From assembly GCF_018263855.1 (NCBI RefSeq), contig NZ_CP073318.1, forward strand, positions 4,464,001-4,528,000: a DNA stretch of 64,000 nt, in the 5' to 3' direction. Source of the DNA: Kutzneria sp. CA-103260. GTDB lineage: Bacteria; Actinomycetota; Actinomycetes; Mycobacteriales; Pseudonocardiaceae. Of this stretch, positions 33,795 through 42,920 are shown piece by piece (the stretch's first letter is position 1; every line of letters starts with the position of its first letter). Under the pieces are notes generated by a model, which did no database searches, had not been told where the DNA came from, and saw only the letters and a program-made list of their open reading frames with translations. Position numbers and translations under genes: made by a program.

Positions 33795-34646
33795 TCACCC
33801 GCCGGCGATCTGCTCCAAAAGGGCGCGAGCGGCGGGTGCGGCGCTGGCGCTGATGGCCACGGCGAGCTCGCGGACGGTGCGGGGCGACAGGGGGCGGGTG
33901 ACGACGTCGCTGAGATCCACGGGCAGGCCGACAGTGGGCAGGATGCTGACGCCGAGCCCGGCGCCGACCATCTCGACCACGGCGGCCGGTTCCCGGGCCT
34001 CGAAGGCGGAGCCGAGCCGGACCCCGACGGTGGCGGCGACCTCGTTGAACACGCGTGCGCAGCCACCGGTGGAGCGGATGAACGGTTCCCGGGACAATTC
34101 CTCGTACGTAACGGTTTCCGCGGTGGCGAGGCGGTGATCGGCCGGTACGAGGGCGACCATCTCGTGGGTGTCCAGCGGCACGGTCCGCATCCCGGGCGCG
34201 GGCAGGGTGACCACGCCGGCGTCGACCACGCCCTGGTCCAGCCAGTCCCGCACCTCGTGGTCGCTGCCCTCCAACAGTCGCACGGCGACTCGTGGATAGC
34301 GCTTGCGGAACAGGCGCAGCTGCGAGGCGATCAGGGTGCCAGTGGCGGTGGGCAGGCTGGCCAGCCGCAGCGTGCCGGTGATCTCGCCGGCCAGGGCGGT
34401 GACCTCGGTGCGCATCAAGTCGAAGTGCCGCAACACTTCCCGCGCGTGGCGCACGACGACCTCGCCGGCCTCGGTGGGGCTCACGCCGTCACGTCCACGG
34501 GTCAGCAGCGGCGCGCCGAGCTCCGCCTCCAGGGCGGACACCGAGCGGCTGACCGCCGGCTGGGACATGCCGACGCGATCGGCGGCGGCGGTGAAGCCGC
34601 CGTGCTCCACGACCGCCAGCAGCGCCCGGAGCTGGGCCAGGGTCAT
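33795..34646 (-). CDS. LysR-family transcriptional regulator
   Basis: 283 residues from ATG 34646 (GGAGG 6 bases upstream; an ATG at 34658 is also in frame). N-terminal winged helix LRALLAVVEHGGFTAAADRVGMSQPAVSRSV and a substrate-binding-like effector domain (GTLRLASLPTATG, VGAGLGVSILP). Divergent from the SDR gene with a T-N11-A box between, the classical LysR arrangement. Likely controls the SDR, and perhaps the downstream dehydrogenase. Confidence 0.93.
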   Translation of the reverse strand: MTLAQLRALLAVVEHGGFTAAADRVGMSQPAVSRSVSALEAELGAPLLTRGRDGVSPTEAGEVVVRHAREVLRHFDLMRTEVTALAGEITGTLRLASLPTATGTLIASQLRLFRKRYPRVAVRLLEGSDHEVRDWLDQGVVDAGVVTLPAPGMRTVPLDTHEMVALVPADHRLATAETVTYEELSREPFIRSTGGCARVFNEVAATVGVRLGSAFEAREPAAVVEMVGAGLGVSILPTVGLPVDLSDVVTRPLSPRTVRELAVAISASAAPAARALLEQIAGG

Positions 34647-34666
34647 CGCCGCCTCCATACCCGATC

Positions 34667-34683
34667 GGTTATGGCCGTATACC
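34667..34683. promoter_or_regulatory. LysR box between LysR and SDR genes
   Basis: GGT-N11-ACC (GGTTATGGCCGTATACC), i.e. the T-N11-A LysR motif with flanking G/C symmetry, centred between the divergent starts. Confidence 0.55.
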
Positions 34684-34724
34684 AGGGAAGTGATTGTACG
34701 GCCGTCAGCCAGAACAGTAGCGTT

Positions 34725-35441
34725 ATGGCCATGACGAGGCGATTTCTGATCACCGGGGCCAGCAAGGGCATCGGCCGGGTGCTGGCGCAGCGCGTCGCTG
34801 ACGCCGGCCACCTGCCGATCGGCCTGGCCCGGACCGCGCCGGCGGACTTCCCGGGCGAGTTCCACGAGGTCGACGTGTTCGACCGGGCGGCCACCGCCGA
34901 CGTGCTGGGCAAGGTCGGCGACGTCGACGGCGTGGTCAACAACGTGGGCTTCGCCCGGATGGCCCCGGTCGGCGAGATCGACCTCGACGACCTGCTCTGG
35001 ACGCTCGACGGCAACGTGCGGGTGGCGGTCCAGGTGACGCAGGCGGCGCTGCCGGCGATGCGGGCGGCCGGCTGGGGCCGGATCGTCAACATCACCAGCC
35101 TGGTCACGCTGGGCACGCCCAACCGCAGCTCCTACGCCGCCGCCAAGGCCGCCATGGACGCGCTGACCAAGGTGTGGGCGGGCGAGCTGGCCGGCAGCGG
35201 CATCACGGTGAACTCGGTGGCGCCGGGTCCGATCGAGACGGAGATGTTCCGCCGCAACACCCCCGCCGGCTCGCCGCAGGAGGCCAAGTTCTTCGAGCGC
35301 ATCCCGGTCGGCCGCATCGGCCGGCCGGCCGAGGTGGCGGCGGCGGTCTCGTTCCTGCTGTCCGAGGACGGCGGCTTCACCACCGGACAGGTCATCCGGG
35401 TGGACGGCGGCGGCAGCCTGGCCCAGAGCCAGCGCCGCTAG
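34725..35441 (+). CDS. Short-chain dehydrogenase/reductase (FabG-like)
   Basis: 238 residues from ATG 34725 (or 236 from 34731). TGASKGIG cofactor loop, NNVGFA, catalytic Ser in NITSLVT, YAAAK pair, VAPGPIETEM, and GFTTGQVIRVDGG C-terminus: a classical SDR. NAD(P)-dependent ketone/alcohol chemistry; substrate unknown. Divergent from its probable LysR regulator. A bidirectional terminator follows. Confidence 0.93.
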   Translation: MAMTRRFLITGASKGIGRVLAQRVADAGHLPIGLARTAPADFPGEFHEVDVFDRAATADVLGKVGDVDGVVNNVGFARMAPVGEIDLDDLLWTLDGNVRVAVQVTQAALPAMRAAGWGRIVNITSLVTLGTPNRSSYAAAKAAMDALTKVWAGELAGSGITVNSVAPGPIETEMFRRNTPAGSPQEAKFFERIPVGRIGRPAEVAAAVSFLLSEDGGFTTGQVIRVDGGGSLAQSQRR

Positions 35442-35457
35442 TCCGCGAGGAGGCACT

Positions 35458-35482
35458 GGGCCGGGTCGCCGCGACCCGGCCC
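35458..35482. terminator. Bidirectional hairpin terminator
   Basis: Perfect 11-bp stem GGGCCGGGTCG / CGACCCGGCCC with a CCG loop, placed between the convergent ends of the SDR and the sulfatase-like gene. Confidence 0.75.
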
Positions 35483-35493
35483 GGTGCCGGTGA

Positions 35494-37194
35494 TCACTTG
35501 CTGGCCGAGTCGCCGAACGCGGTCATGAACCGGTCGCGGAAGGAGCTCATCGGCCACACCGGGGCGTGCGGGCTGGGCTTGAGGCCGTCGGTCCAGCCCC
35601 AGCCGGACACCCGGGCCAGCACCGACGGGTCCTTGGCCACGATGCTGATCGGCACGTCGTGGTCGGCGTTGGTGCCGCTGACCAGGGTGCCGGGCTGGTG
35701 GTCGCCGAGGAACACCATCACCGTGTTCTGGTCGCCGTAGCGCTGCAGGAACTGGATCAGGGTGTTCAGCGAGTACTGGATGGACTCGCCGTAGGCCTGC
35801 TGCACCTTGGCCTGGTCGGGCCAGACGTCCTTGACCTGCTTGCCGACGGCGGCGGCCTGCGGCCCGAACATCGAGCCGTCGCCCATGGAGTCCCAGTCCA
35901 CCAGCTGCGGCAGCGGCGTCCACGGCACGTGGCTGGACACCAGGTCGATCTCGCCGAACGCCGGCCCGGGCTTGGACAGCTCGTGCTGGCGGATGAAGTT
36001 CATCGTGTACTGGTCGGGCATCGTGGCGTAGGAGAACACCGGGCCCTTGTAGCCGACGTTGCGCGAGTCGTAGACGCTGTCGTAGCCGTAGAACTGGGTC
36101 TCGGGCACCCAGTCGCGGGTGTTGGCCGGGTCGTCGGCGAAGGTCCGCCAGCCGGCGTCCTTGAACGCCCGGGCCAGTGTGAAACGGCTGCCGCTGACCA
36201 GGTTGGTGTAGCGGTACTGGCTGTTGACGTCCACACCGGACTCCAGCGTGGAGTGGGCCAGCCAGCTGCCGCCGCCGAACGTGGTGGACGTCAGGAACCC
36301 GGACTTGGCCGCGAAACCGGCCTTCTGCAGGGTTTGCGTGCCGGCGTCGAGCACGGCGTCGATGCCGGGTGCGAAGCTGGAGTTCATCACCGCGGACCGG
36401 CCGTAGCTCTCCACGAACACCAGCAGCACGTTCTTGCCGCGCAGGCCGGTGAGCAGCTTGTTGCTCGGGGTGGCGGCGAAGTTGTCGGTCGCCACCTGGT
36501 GGGCAAAGTCCTGCTGGTCCTTGAGGTCGGCGCTGACCTGGCGCAGGTCGTTGACGGCCAGCGCGGCCGCGTTGCTGGCGGCCAGCGGCTGGCCGGGGGT
36601 GAGCTGCGCGCCGGTCGGGGCCAGCACCAGCCAGATCACGGCCAGCAGGGCGACGCCGCGAACGGTGCCGGTGCGGTGGTTGGCCACCAGCCCGCTGAGC
36701 CGGGTCACGGCCAGCGCGGTCAGCACGATCAGTCCGATCGCGACGACGACCACCAGCCCTGCGGCCACCCAGCCCAGGGCATCGCCGACCTCGCCCTGCA
36801 GGAACTCCAGTCCGGGGCCGAGGAAGGTCCAGTCGTAGATCGGGTCGAATGGCCGGTTCAGCGAGGCGTAGAAGCCCATGTCGGCGAACTTGAGAATGGT
36901 CAGCACGCCGAGAACGGCCCCGCCGACCAACGCCACCGGCTTGCGCCAGCTGGTGGGCAGGAGCAGCAGCAGGACCACGCCGACCAGGCCCTCGACCGGG
37001 ATGCGCACGAACGCCAGCGGCGTCAGCTTGCTCAGGTCGTCCGGCGCCACCAGCGCGAACAGGACCAGCAGGAACGCGAGCACGGTCGCCGTGGCGGCGA
37101 GGACGCGGCGGGTGGTCGACGGCGGAGTGCGGTCGCCCGGTTCCTGGTCAGCTGGTTGATCAGGCTGCCGGCGAAGGCGCGTGAGGATCGACAA
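35494..37194 (-). CDS. Membrane AlkP-superfamily (LTA synthase/sulfatase-like) enzyme
   Basis: 566 residues. Cytosolic N-terminus, then about five TM segments up to residue 200, then a large extracellular alkaline-phosphatase-superfamily domain: VLLVFVESYGRS (metal site), FGGGSWLAHSTLESG where the nucleophilic Ser/Thr should lie, and VMVFLGDHQPG. This is the LtaS/arylsulfatase-like layout; transfer of a glycerol- or ethanolamine-phosphate, or hydrolysis of a sulfate ester at the cell surface, is possible. Genomic context (a VWA protein upstream) does not settle the substrate. Confidence 0.85.
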   Translation of the reverse strand: MSILTRLRRQPDQPADQEPGDRTPPSTTRRVLAATATVLAFLLVLFALVAPDDLSKLTPLAFVRIPVEGLVGVVLLLLLPTSWRKPVALVGGAVLGVLTILKFADMGFYASLNRPFDPIYDWTFLGPGLEFLQGEVGDALGWVAAGLVVVVAIGLIVLTALAVTRLSGLVANHRTGTVRGVALLAVIWLVLAPTGAQLTPGQPLAASNAAALAVNDLRQVSADLKDQQDFAHQVATDNFAATPSNKLLTGLRGKNVLLVFVESYGRSAVMNSSFAPGIDAVLDAGTQTLQKAGFAAKSGFLTSTTFGGGSWLAHSTLESGVDVNSQYRYTNLVSGSRFTLARAFKDAGWRTFADDPANTRDWVPETQFYGYDSVYDSRNVGYKGPVFSYATMPDQYTMNFIRQHELSKPGPAFGEIDLVSSHVPWTPLPQLVDWDSMGDGSMFGPQAAAVGKQVKDVWPDQAKVQQAYGESIQYSLNTLIQFLQRYGDQNTVMVFLGDHQPGTLVSGTNADHDVPISIVAKDPSVLARVSGWGWTDGLKPSPHAPVWPMSSFRDRFMTAFGDSASK

Positions 37195-37289
37195 GCCGAG
37201 GTCCTTCCGTGTGGTGGCGGTGGTGCCACTTCAGCACACGGACGCGGTTCGACTTCGGTTCAACACGAGTCTTTTTGCCCGAAATGCGA

Positions 37290-39005
37290 TCAGCAGTTGG
37301 ACGTGGCGCACGGGCGGCGGCTCAGGGCGTCGAACAGGACGCTTCGGAAATCCGCGCCGTTGAGCGCCTGGTACGCCTTGCCGCCGGTGGTGGCGGCCAG
37401 TTGTTGCAGCACGTCCATGTCGGCGTCGGGGCCGAGCCCGATGCCGATGATCTGGATCGGGCGGGTGGGGTCGACCTCGGCCCGCAGCGCGGTGAGCAGG
37501 CCGGTCAGGTCCAGACCGCCGGGCGTCTCGTTCTTGCCGTCGGTGATCAGCACCTCGGAGTTGACCTTGGACGCGTCGTAGCCGTTGCGCAGCACGGTGT
37601 AGGCCTGCAGGGCGGCGTCGTACAGGGCGGTGCTGCCCTTGACCTTGCCGGGCAACGACATCGCGGCCTGTTGCAGCAGTTGTCGTTGTGGGGCCCCGTT
37701 GGTCTGGCCGCCGAGCGGGCCGAGCGGCACGAGTTCGCTCCACTGGTCGGCGAACGTCCACAGCCCGACCGCGGTCGTGTCGGGCATCAGCGACATTCCG
37801 GCCAGCGCCCCGTCGCGGGCCACCTCGATGCGGGACTGGCCGTCGGGCATGGGTTCGGCCATGGAGCCGGAGGTGTCGATCACGGCCAGGGTGCGGCCGT
37901 CCAGGTGGATCACGTCCCAGGCCCGCAGCACGGTGGTGACCTGGTCGGAAGTCGGGGCGGGCAGCCGGTTCGGGGTGTCCATCCGGACGCCTGCCCGCAT
38001 GGCCCAGGCGGCGCGGCCGCCGGGTTCGCGGAATCCGGCGTCGCTCAACGACTTCGCGGCGCCAGCCGATCTCAGCCGGCTCTCGAAGGCCGCCGCGGCG
38101 GCGTCCGTGCCGGCCGGCTCCTCGTTCGTGAGGACCCGAACGACCGGGTAGTCGAACAGCACCGAGCCCTCGTTGGGGTAGAGCGCGACCGCCTGCCCAG
38201 AGGAATTTGGCCCGGAGGAGTCGGTGTTGTGGGCGATGACCGACTGCTCGGTCGCCGTGAACAGCGGCGCGGTCTGCGGATTCTTGGCCATCAGCTGGTA
38301 GCAGGTGGCGATGTTGGGCTGCGTGGCGTCGCGCAGCCGCAGCAGGGTGGCGATCAGCTCCGGCGGCGGTGCGCCGTTCTGGGCGGGGGCCATGCCCTCG
38401 GCCAGGCCCAGGGTGGCAAGGCCTTCGGTGTTGGTCAGCGGGTCGGCGATGTCCACCGGCACGCCCGGGTCGACCAGCCGCTGCCAGCTCACACTGGACT
38501 GGGACCACCCCAACTTGGCCACCTCGTCCATGCCACCGACCACCACCAGCGGGGAGGTGGCCAGCGACGCGTGCGGGACGATCTTCGGCGTCACACCGGG
38601 CACGGCGGCGTCCTTCTGTGCCGCGGTCGACGCCCACAGCGAGGAGTCGGGGATCCAGAGCGCGGGCGGGTCGATCGGCTTGGTCGGCAGCTCGGCCACC
38701 ACGTCGGCGGCCTGCTCGGCGACGACCTGGACCTTCACGCACAGGCCGTTGACGCCCGACCGGTCCTGCTCGAAGCCGTTGGCCACCTGCCGCACGACCT
38801 GTTGCATCGCCGGCGTCACCGTGACGCGGAGCGGGAGCTCGCCGCCGCAGGTGTGGGCGGCGTTGGTGGCGTTGGCGGCGACGACGGCGGTGACCGCCAG
38901 GAGGGCGACGAGGACGGGCGGCAGGAAGTGGGTGAGCCGGCGCCGCGATGCGCGGGCGTGCCGATGCGGGCGCATGGCGTCGAACCACCTCCGGAGACCT
39001 TCCAT
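37290..39005 (-). CDS. Membrane-anchored solute-binding/VWA fusion protein
   Basis: 571 residues. TM anchor at about 27-45, then an extracellular solute-binding-like domain (LPLRVTVTPAMQQVVRQVANGFE; LATSPLVVVGG), then a von Willebrand A domain from about 370 with the MIDAS motif DTSGSMAEP, later LITDGKNETPGG and IGIGLGPDADM. It ends CATSNC. Extracellular adhesive or scaffold role is likely. Same strand as the AlkP-superfamily gene, 95 bp apart. Confidence 0.88.
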   Translation of the reverse strand: MEGLRRWFDAMRPHRHARASRRRLTHFLPPVLVALLAVTAVVAANATNAAHTCGGELPLRVTVTPAMQQVVRQVANGFEQDRSGVNGLCVKVQVVAEQAADVVAELPTKPIDPPALWIPDSSLWASTAAQKDAAVPGVTPKIVPHASLATSPLVVVGGMDEVAKLGWSQSSVSWQRLVDPGVPVDIADPLTNTEGLATLGLAEGMAPAQNGAPPPELIATLLRLRDATQPNIATCYQLMAKNPQTAPLFTATEQSVIAHNTDSSGPNSSGQAVALYPNEGSVLFDYPVVRVLTNEEPAGTDAAAAAFESRLRSAGAAKSLSDAGFREPGGRAAWAMRAGVRMDTPNRLPAPTSDQVTTVLRAWDVIHLDGRTLAVIDTSGSMAEPMPDGQSRIEVARDGALAGMSLMPDTTAVGLWTFADQWSELVPLGPLGGQTNGAPQRQLLQQAAMSLPGKVKGSTALYDAALQAYTVLRNGYDASKVNSEVLITDGKNETPGGLDLTGLLTALRAEVDPTRPIQIIGIGLGPDADMDVLQQLAATTGGKAYQALNGADFRSVLFDALSRRPCATSNC

Positions 39006-39057
39006 CGGCGATTCTTCGACGTCGACCAGCCGCCGGACACCGCCGGACGGCGTGTCG

Positions 39058-39960
39058 TCAGACCTGCCGACTGGCCGCGCGCAAGGCCGCCAGCACGCGG
39101 GCCACCGGTTCGGGTTGACGGCCCGGCAGGCGGGCGGCGATCACCCGGCGGCTTTCCCGCGGGCCACCGCGGACCGTCAGCACCCGAACGCCGGCCGGCA
39201 CGGCCGGGATCATCGACGACGGCACCGTGGTCAGGCCGCAGCCGGCCGCCACGAGCTGGAACTTGGTCAGCCAGTTCCGGGTGACGTGGGCGATCTCGGC
39301 CCGTTCCGGCAGGCCCGGCCACACGCCCAGCAGGGCCTCGTCGCCGACGCCGACGCTGGCGATCCAGCGTCGGCCGGACAGGTCGTCGATGTGCAGGGAG
39401 TCGTTGTCGGCCAGCGGGTCTGTGGCGGGGACGCCGACGCAGAGCTCGCGTTCCAGCAGCGTCTCCATGTGCAGCGCCGGCTTCTCGGTGTCCGGGGCCC
39501 GGAACGGCGGGGCCGCGGCCAGCACCGCGAGGTCGATCGTGCCGGCCCGGAGGGACCGGGTCAGCGCCGGCGTGTAGCCCTCCCGGCTGGTGACGGTGAT
39601 GCCCGGGTGCGTGCGGCGCAGCATCGTCAGGGCACGGGGCAGGATCACCGCGCCGGCGGTGGGGATGACACCGACCCGCACATGCCCGGTTTCCGTTGGC
39701 ATTCCTCGAAGTTCTCGCTCCACGGAGTCGACGGCGTCGAGCGCCGTCGCCGCGTGCCGAAGGATGATCCGGCCCGCCGGCGTCAACACCGCCCCGTCGC
39801 GCTTGCGTTCGAAGACCGTTGTGCCCGCGGCCTTCTCCACCGCCGCGATCTGCCGGGACACCGCCGATTGCGTGTAGCCCAACGACTCCGCCGCCGCGCT
39901 GAACGTGCCGCGCTCGGCGATCTCCCGGACCACCCGCAGCCCGGCCATCGTGAATTCCAT
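39058..39960 (-). CDS. LysR-family transcriptional regulator
   Basis: 300 residues from ATG 39960. Winged helix LRVVREIAERGTFSAAAESLGYTQSAVSRQI and a periplasmic-binding-type effector domain (VRVGVIPTAGAVILPRAL, VAAGCGLTTVPSS). Divergent from the second SDR gene, the likely target. The 72-bp spacer holds CATACCATGC and GCCATACT elements but I see no clean T-N11-A box. Confidence 0.92.
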   Translation of the reverse strand: MEFTMAGLRVVREIAERGTFSAAAESLGYTQSAVSRQIAAVEKAAGTTVFERKRDGAVLTPAGRIILRHAATALDAVDSVERELRGMPTETGHVRVGVIPTAGAVILPRALTMLRRTHPGITVTSREGYTPALTRSLRAGTIDLAVLAAAPPFRAPDTEKPALHMETLLERELCVGVPATDPLADNDSLHIDDLSGRRWIASVGVGDEALLGVWPGLPERAEIAHVTRNWLTKFQLVAAGCGLTTVPSSMIPAVPAGVRVLTVRGGPRESRRVIAARLPGRQPEPVARVLAALRAASRQV

Positions 39961-40032
39961 GACGTTTACGCATACCATGCTTGCCATACTTTCGTTGGAC
40001 TCATGGCCGTTCTCGCCCCTAGCGTGGTTGGC

Positions 40033-40842
40033 ATGACACGCATCGCTGTGGTGACCGGCGCCAACCAGGGCATCGGTCGCGCCCTCGTCGAGGACCTCGC
40101 CGACCGCTGGACCGCCGACGATCTCGTCCTGCTCACCGGCCGCAACCCCGCCCGCGTCACCGAAGCCGCCGCGGCCATCCGGGGCACCGCCCGCGTCGAG
40201 GGCCGAGTCCTCGACGTCACCGACCCCGCCGCCATCGCCTCGCTGGCCGCTTCCCTTGGGGCGGTGGATGTTTTCCTCTCCAACGCCACCATGCGCATCA
40301 CTCCCGAGCGCACCCAGGCCGAGCAGGCCGACGAGTTCATCGCCGTCGCCAACGGCGCCACCCACTCCGTGCTGCGGTCCTTCGCCCCCATCATCCGGCC
40401 CGGCGGCCGCCTGATCATCGTCGCCAGCTCCCTCGGCCTGCTCCGCAACCTGGATTCCCGGCTACGCCCCTTGTTCGAGAACGCCTCCCTCGACGAGATC
40501 GAGGCCGTGGTGGCGAAGTGGCAGGCCGCCATCCACGACGGCACGGCCCAGGATCAGGGCTGGCCCGAATGGATCAACATCCCGTCCAAGATCGCCCAGG
40601 TCGAAGCCGTTCGCGCGGTAGCCCGGGAGCGCAGGCAGGAGGATCTGGCCGCGGACCGGTTGATCGCCGCGGTGTGCCCAGGCTTGGTGGACACCCCGAC
40701 GTCGCGGCCGTGGTTCGACGACTTCAGCCAGGCCAAGACCCCGGCCCAGGCGGCGAAGGATCTGCTGGACTTCATCCTGGCGGAGCCGGTGGATCCGGAG
40801 ATGTACGGCGAGCTGGTGCGGGACGGCAAGGTCCTGCGGTAG
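40033..40842 (+). CDS. SDR-family protein lacking the catalytic Tyr
   Basis: 269 residues from ATG 40033. TGANQGIG cofactor loop, DVTDP, LSNATM and IIVASSLG (Ser present) fit a carbonyl-reductase-like SDR. The usual YxxxK reads NIPSK here: Lys is kept, but the position of the catalytic Tyr is Asn. After it CPGLVDTPTS is normal. It may have altered chemistry, bind a cofactor for regulation, or use a different residue. Divergent from a LysR gene and one base from the convergent STAND gene. Confidence 0.85.
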   Translation: MTRIAVVTGANQGIGRALVEDLADRWTADDLVLLTGRNPARVTEAAAAIRGTARVEGRVLDVTDPAAIASLAASLGAVDVFLSNATMRITPERTQAEQADEFIAVANGATHSVLRSFAPIIRPGGRLIIVASSLGLLRNLDSRLRPLFENASLDEIEAVVAKWQAAIHDGTAQDQGWPEWINIPSKIAQVEAVRAVARERRQEDLAADRLIAAVCPGLVDTPTSRPWFDDFSQAKTPAQAAKDLLDFILAEPVDPEMYGELVRDGKVLR

Positions 40843-40843
40843 G

Positions 40844-42910
40844 TCAGGGAAGTTCCTCACGAATGCGGTGGATCTTTTGCGACCCTTTGGTAAGGACCTC
40901 CAGCAAGTCGCGGGCGTGACGTCCATCATCAATCTTGGCTAGCCGCTTCACATCCGCTTCGGCACGGTCCGATTCCCCCATCGTGAAGAAGATGGTGATG
41001 CGGAGGATCAAGCCGAAGGTATAGTCGGGCGACTGCTCAATGGCGAGGTCGGCATCCGCCAATGCCTCGGTGAGGCGATCCATCCTACGAAAGGTCTCGG
41101 CGCGAGTGCCGATGGCCCAGGTGTACTTCCGCCGCAGCTCGATCGCCTTGTCGAGATCAGCGAGGGATTCCTCGAACCGCTCGAGCGCCTGGAAGGCCGC
41201 GCCACGACAGCCGTATGCCCAGGCATTGTCGGGCTCGTCGGCCAGCAAGCGATCGAGATCGGGGAGCGCCTCGGCGGGCCGCCCCATGCGGCGGAGGGTT
41301 TCGCCGCGTTCACCGATGTAGCGGACTTCGTCCGGGGCCAAGTCGATCGCGGACTGGAAGTCGGCCAGAGCCACGTCGAAGTCACGGGCCGCACGCAGCA
41401 GAACGCCTCGCTCGGCCCGGGCGAGCGCACGGGCCGGGGCCGGTAGGGAAGAGTCATCGACGAGCAGGCCGATCAACGCCGTGTAGTCCACGTTCTCGAC
41501 CAGCTCGGTGCCGCGCCGCACCACCTCAGGAGTGTCGGTCTCGCGACCTGCTTGCAGGATCATCCGAGCCCATTGCGGGGCTCGGGATCGGCGAACGGAG
41601 AAGGCCGTGATCAAGCCGCACAGGGCCTCGGGCAGCGCGGCGGCCCGGTCGGCGCACAAGTGGTGGTAGGCGTGTTCCAGGGGCTCGGCTTGGTCGGCCA
41701 AAGCCAGGTGGCGGGAGCGCCATTCGGCCGGGGAGCGGCGTTGCAGGACTCGGAGCATCTGGGAGCGGACCACGTCGTGGTAGTGGAAGCCGTCCGCCTG
41801 CTCGGTGACGAAGGGCTGTTGCACCAGCCAGGACAGGTGGTCGGCCGAACTTGCCGCGATGGCGAACTCCTCGGAGGAGAACTTCCTTGGCAGGGCACCG
41901 AAAAGCGCGGCGGTGCGGCGGTCAGGGTCGGGTTCCCACTTGAGGAATCGTTCCACCGCACTACCACTCGGGTCACCGACGTCGGAGACCTCGGCGGGGT
42001 GGGCTTCGGCGAGCATGGCGACCAGCACCGGCAAACGACCCGAGAGGCCGAGGATCACCTCGACCACCCGGGGATCGGTGACGTTGCGGGAAGTCAGGAA
42101 GCGGCGGGCCTCCTCCTCGGTGAAGACTTCCAGCGGGAGATCCGTTCGTACGCTGAGGAAGTCGCCCCACTGGTTGAGGTCCAGGGGCTTCTGGCCGGCG
42201 ACCACGAAGACCATGTCGGCCGGAAGGTCACCGTACTTGCCGACAAGGAGTTCCCGGAGCCACTGGTCCAGGAAGGGCGAAGTCCGCTCGTACGTGTCGA
42301 AGAACAGGGCCAGGGGCTTGCCGAGGGAGTTCAGGTCACGGACCAGGGCCGGGGTCAGGACATCGGCCGGGGACATCACCAGCTGCACGTCGTCGCGGCT
42401 GCGGAGCTTGCGGGACAGGAAAACCCGCAGCTTGTCGACGTCCTCGGCGGCGGACTTGGAGTCGATGGCCTTGGCGATGCCGCCCACCACCGGGACCTCG
42501 CCGGCGGCGGCGAGGCCGGCCCGGACGGTGGAGCGGGTCAGCAGGGACGACAGGCCCTCCGGGGCCGTGGGGTCGGAGTCCAGGTCCTGGCGGTGTTGCC
42601 GGTACGCGGCCAGGCGCTTGGTGAACTCCTTGCACGGCCCCAGACCGACGGCCAGGGCCGCCAGCGCCGAGGGCAGGTCGTAGGCGGACTCGTCGACCTG
42701 CCCGGCGGCGCAACCGTGTTCGACGGCGATGCGACGGAACTGCCGCACCAGGAACGACTTCCCGATGCCGGCAGCGCCGTGCACGCTGAACAGGAACTGT
42801 CGGTCGGTGACCGGGAGCCGCAGGTTCTCCGCGAACAGCGCCAGCTGCTGCTCCCGGCCGATGAAACCGCCGGCCTGCCGGCTGCGCAGAATCTCCTGGA
42901 AGGACGGCAC
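40844..42910 (-). CDS. STAND-type ATPase with C-terminal TPR repeats
   Basis: 688 residues. An N-terminal GFIGREQQL box leads into an AAA/NACHT-like ATPase with Walker A HGAAGIGKS at about residues 44-52 and Walker B ALFFDTYE near 205. A winged-helix-like and helical middle follows (RRSPAEWRSRHLALADQ), then about four TPR units after residue 490 (ALADFQSAIDLAPDE; GRPAEALPDLDRLLADEPDN; FEESLADLDKAIEL; LTEALADADLAIEQSPDY). No effector or HTH domain is attached, so it looks like a sensor or scaffold STAND protein. GTG start at 42910. Function unknown; some STAND proteins act in phage defence. Confidence 0.83.
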   Translation of the reverse strand: MPSFQEILRSRQAGGFIGREQQLALFAENLRLPVTDRQFLFSVHGAAGIGKSFLVRQFRRIAVEHGCAAGQVDESAYDLPSALAALAVGLGPCKEFTKRLAAYRQHRQDLDSDPTAPEGLSSLLTRSTVRAGLAAAGEVPVVGGIAKAIDSKSAAEDVDKLRVFLSRKLRSRDDVQLVMSPADVLTPALVRDLNSLGKPLALFFDTYERTSPFLDQWLRELLVGKYGDLPADMVFVVAGQKPLDLNQWGDFLSVRTDLPLEVFTEEEARRFLTSRNVTDPRVVEVILGLSGRLPVLVAMLAEAHPAEVSDVGDPSGSAVERFLKWEPDPDRRTAALFGALPRKFSSEEFAIAASSADHLSWLVQQPFVTEQADGFHYHDVVRSQMLRVLQRRSPAEWRSRHLALADQAEPLEHAYHHLCADRAAALPEALCGLITAFSVRRSRAPQWARMILQAGRETDTPEVVRRGTELVENVDYTALIGLLVDDSSLPAPARALARAERGVLLRAARDFDVALADFQSAIDLAPDEVRYIGERGETLRRMGRPAEALPDLDRLLADEPDNAWAYGCRGAAFQALERFEESLADLDKAIELRRKYTWAIGTRAETFRRMDRLTEALADADLAIEQSPDYTFGLILRITIFFTMGESDRAEADVKRLAKIDDGRHARDLLEVLTKGSQKIHRIREELP

Positions 42911-42920
42911 CCGGCCGAGT

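Noticed and set aside
32270..33853. 527-codon Gly/Ala/Glu-rich plus-strand frame
   Set aside because: Looks like a PE-PGRS-style repeat at first sight, but is the antisense of GC-rich dehydrogenase codons with zinc-ligand motifs on the minus strand.
35566..37581. 671-codon plus-strand frame opposite the AlkP-superfamily gene
   Set aside because: Translation is a Val/Gln/Gly shadow of TM codons on the other strand.
40844..42910. Calling the STAND protein a phage-defence gene
   Set aside because: No effector domain, defence neighbour or mobile-element context in the window; kept as a hypothesis only.
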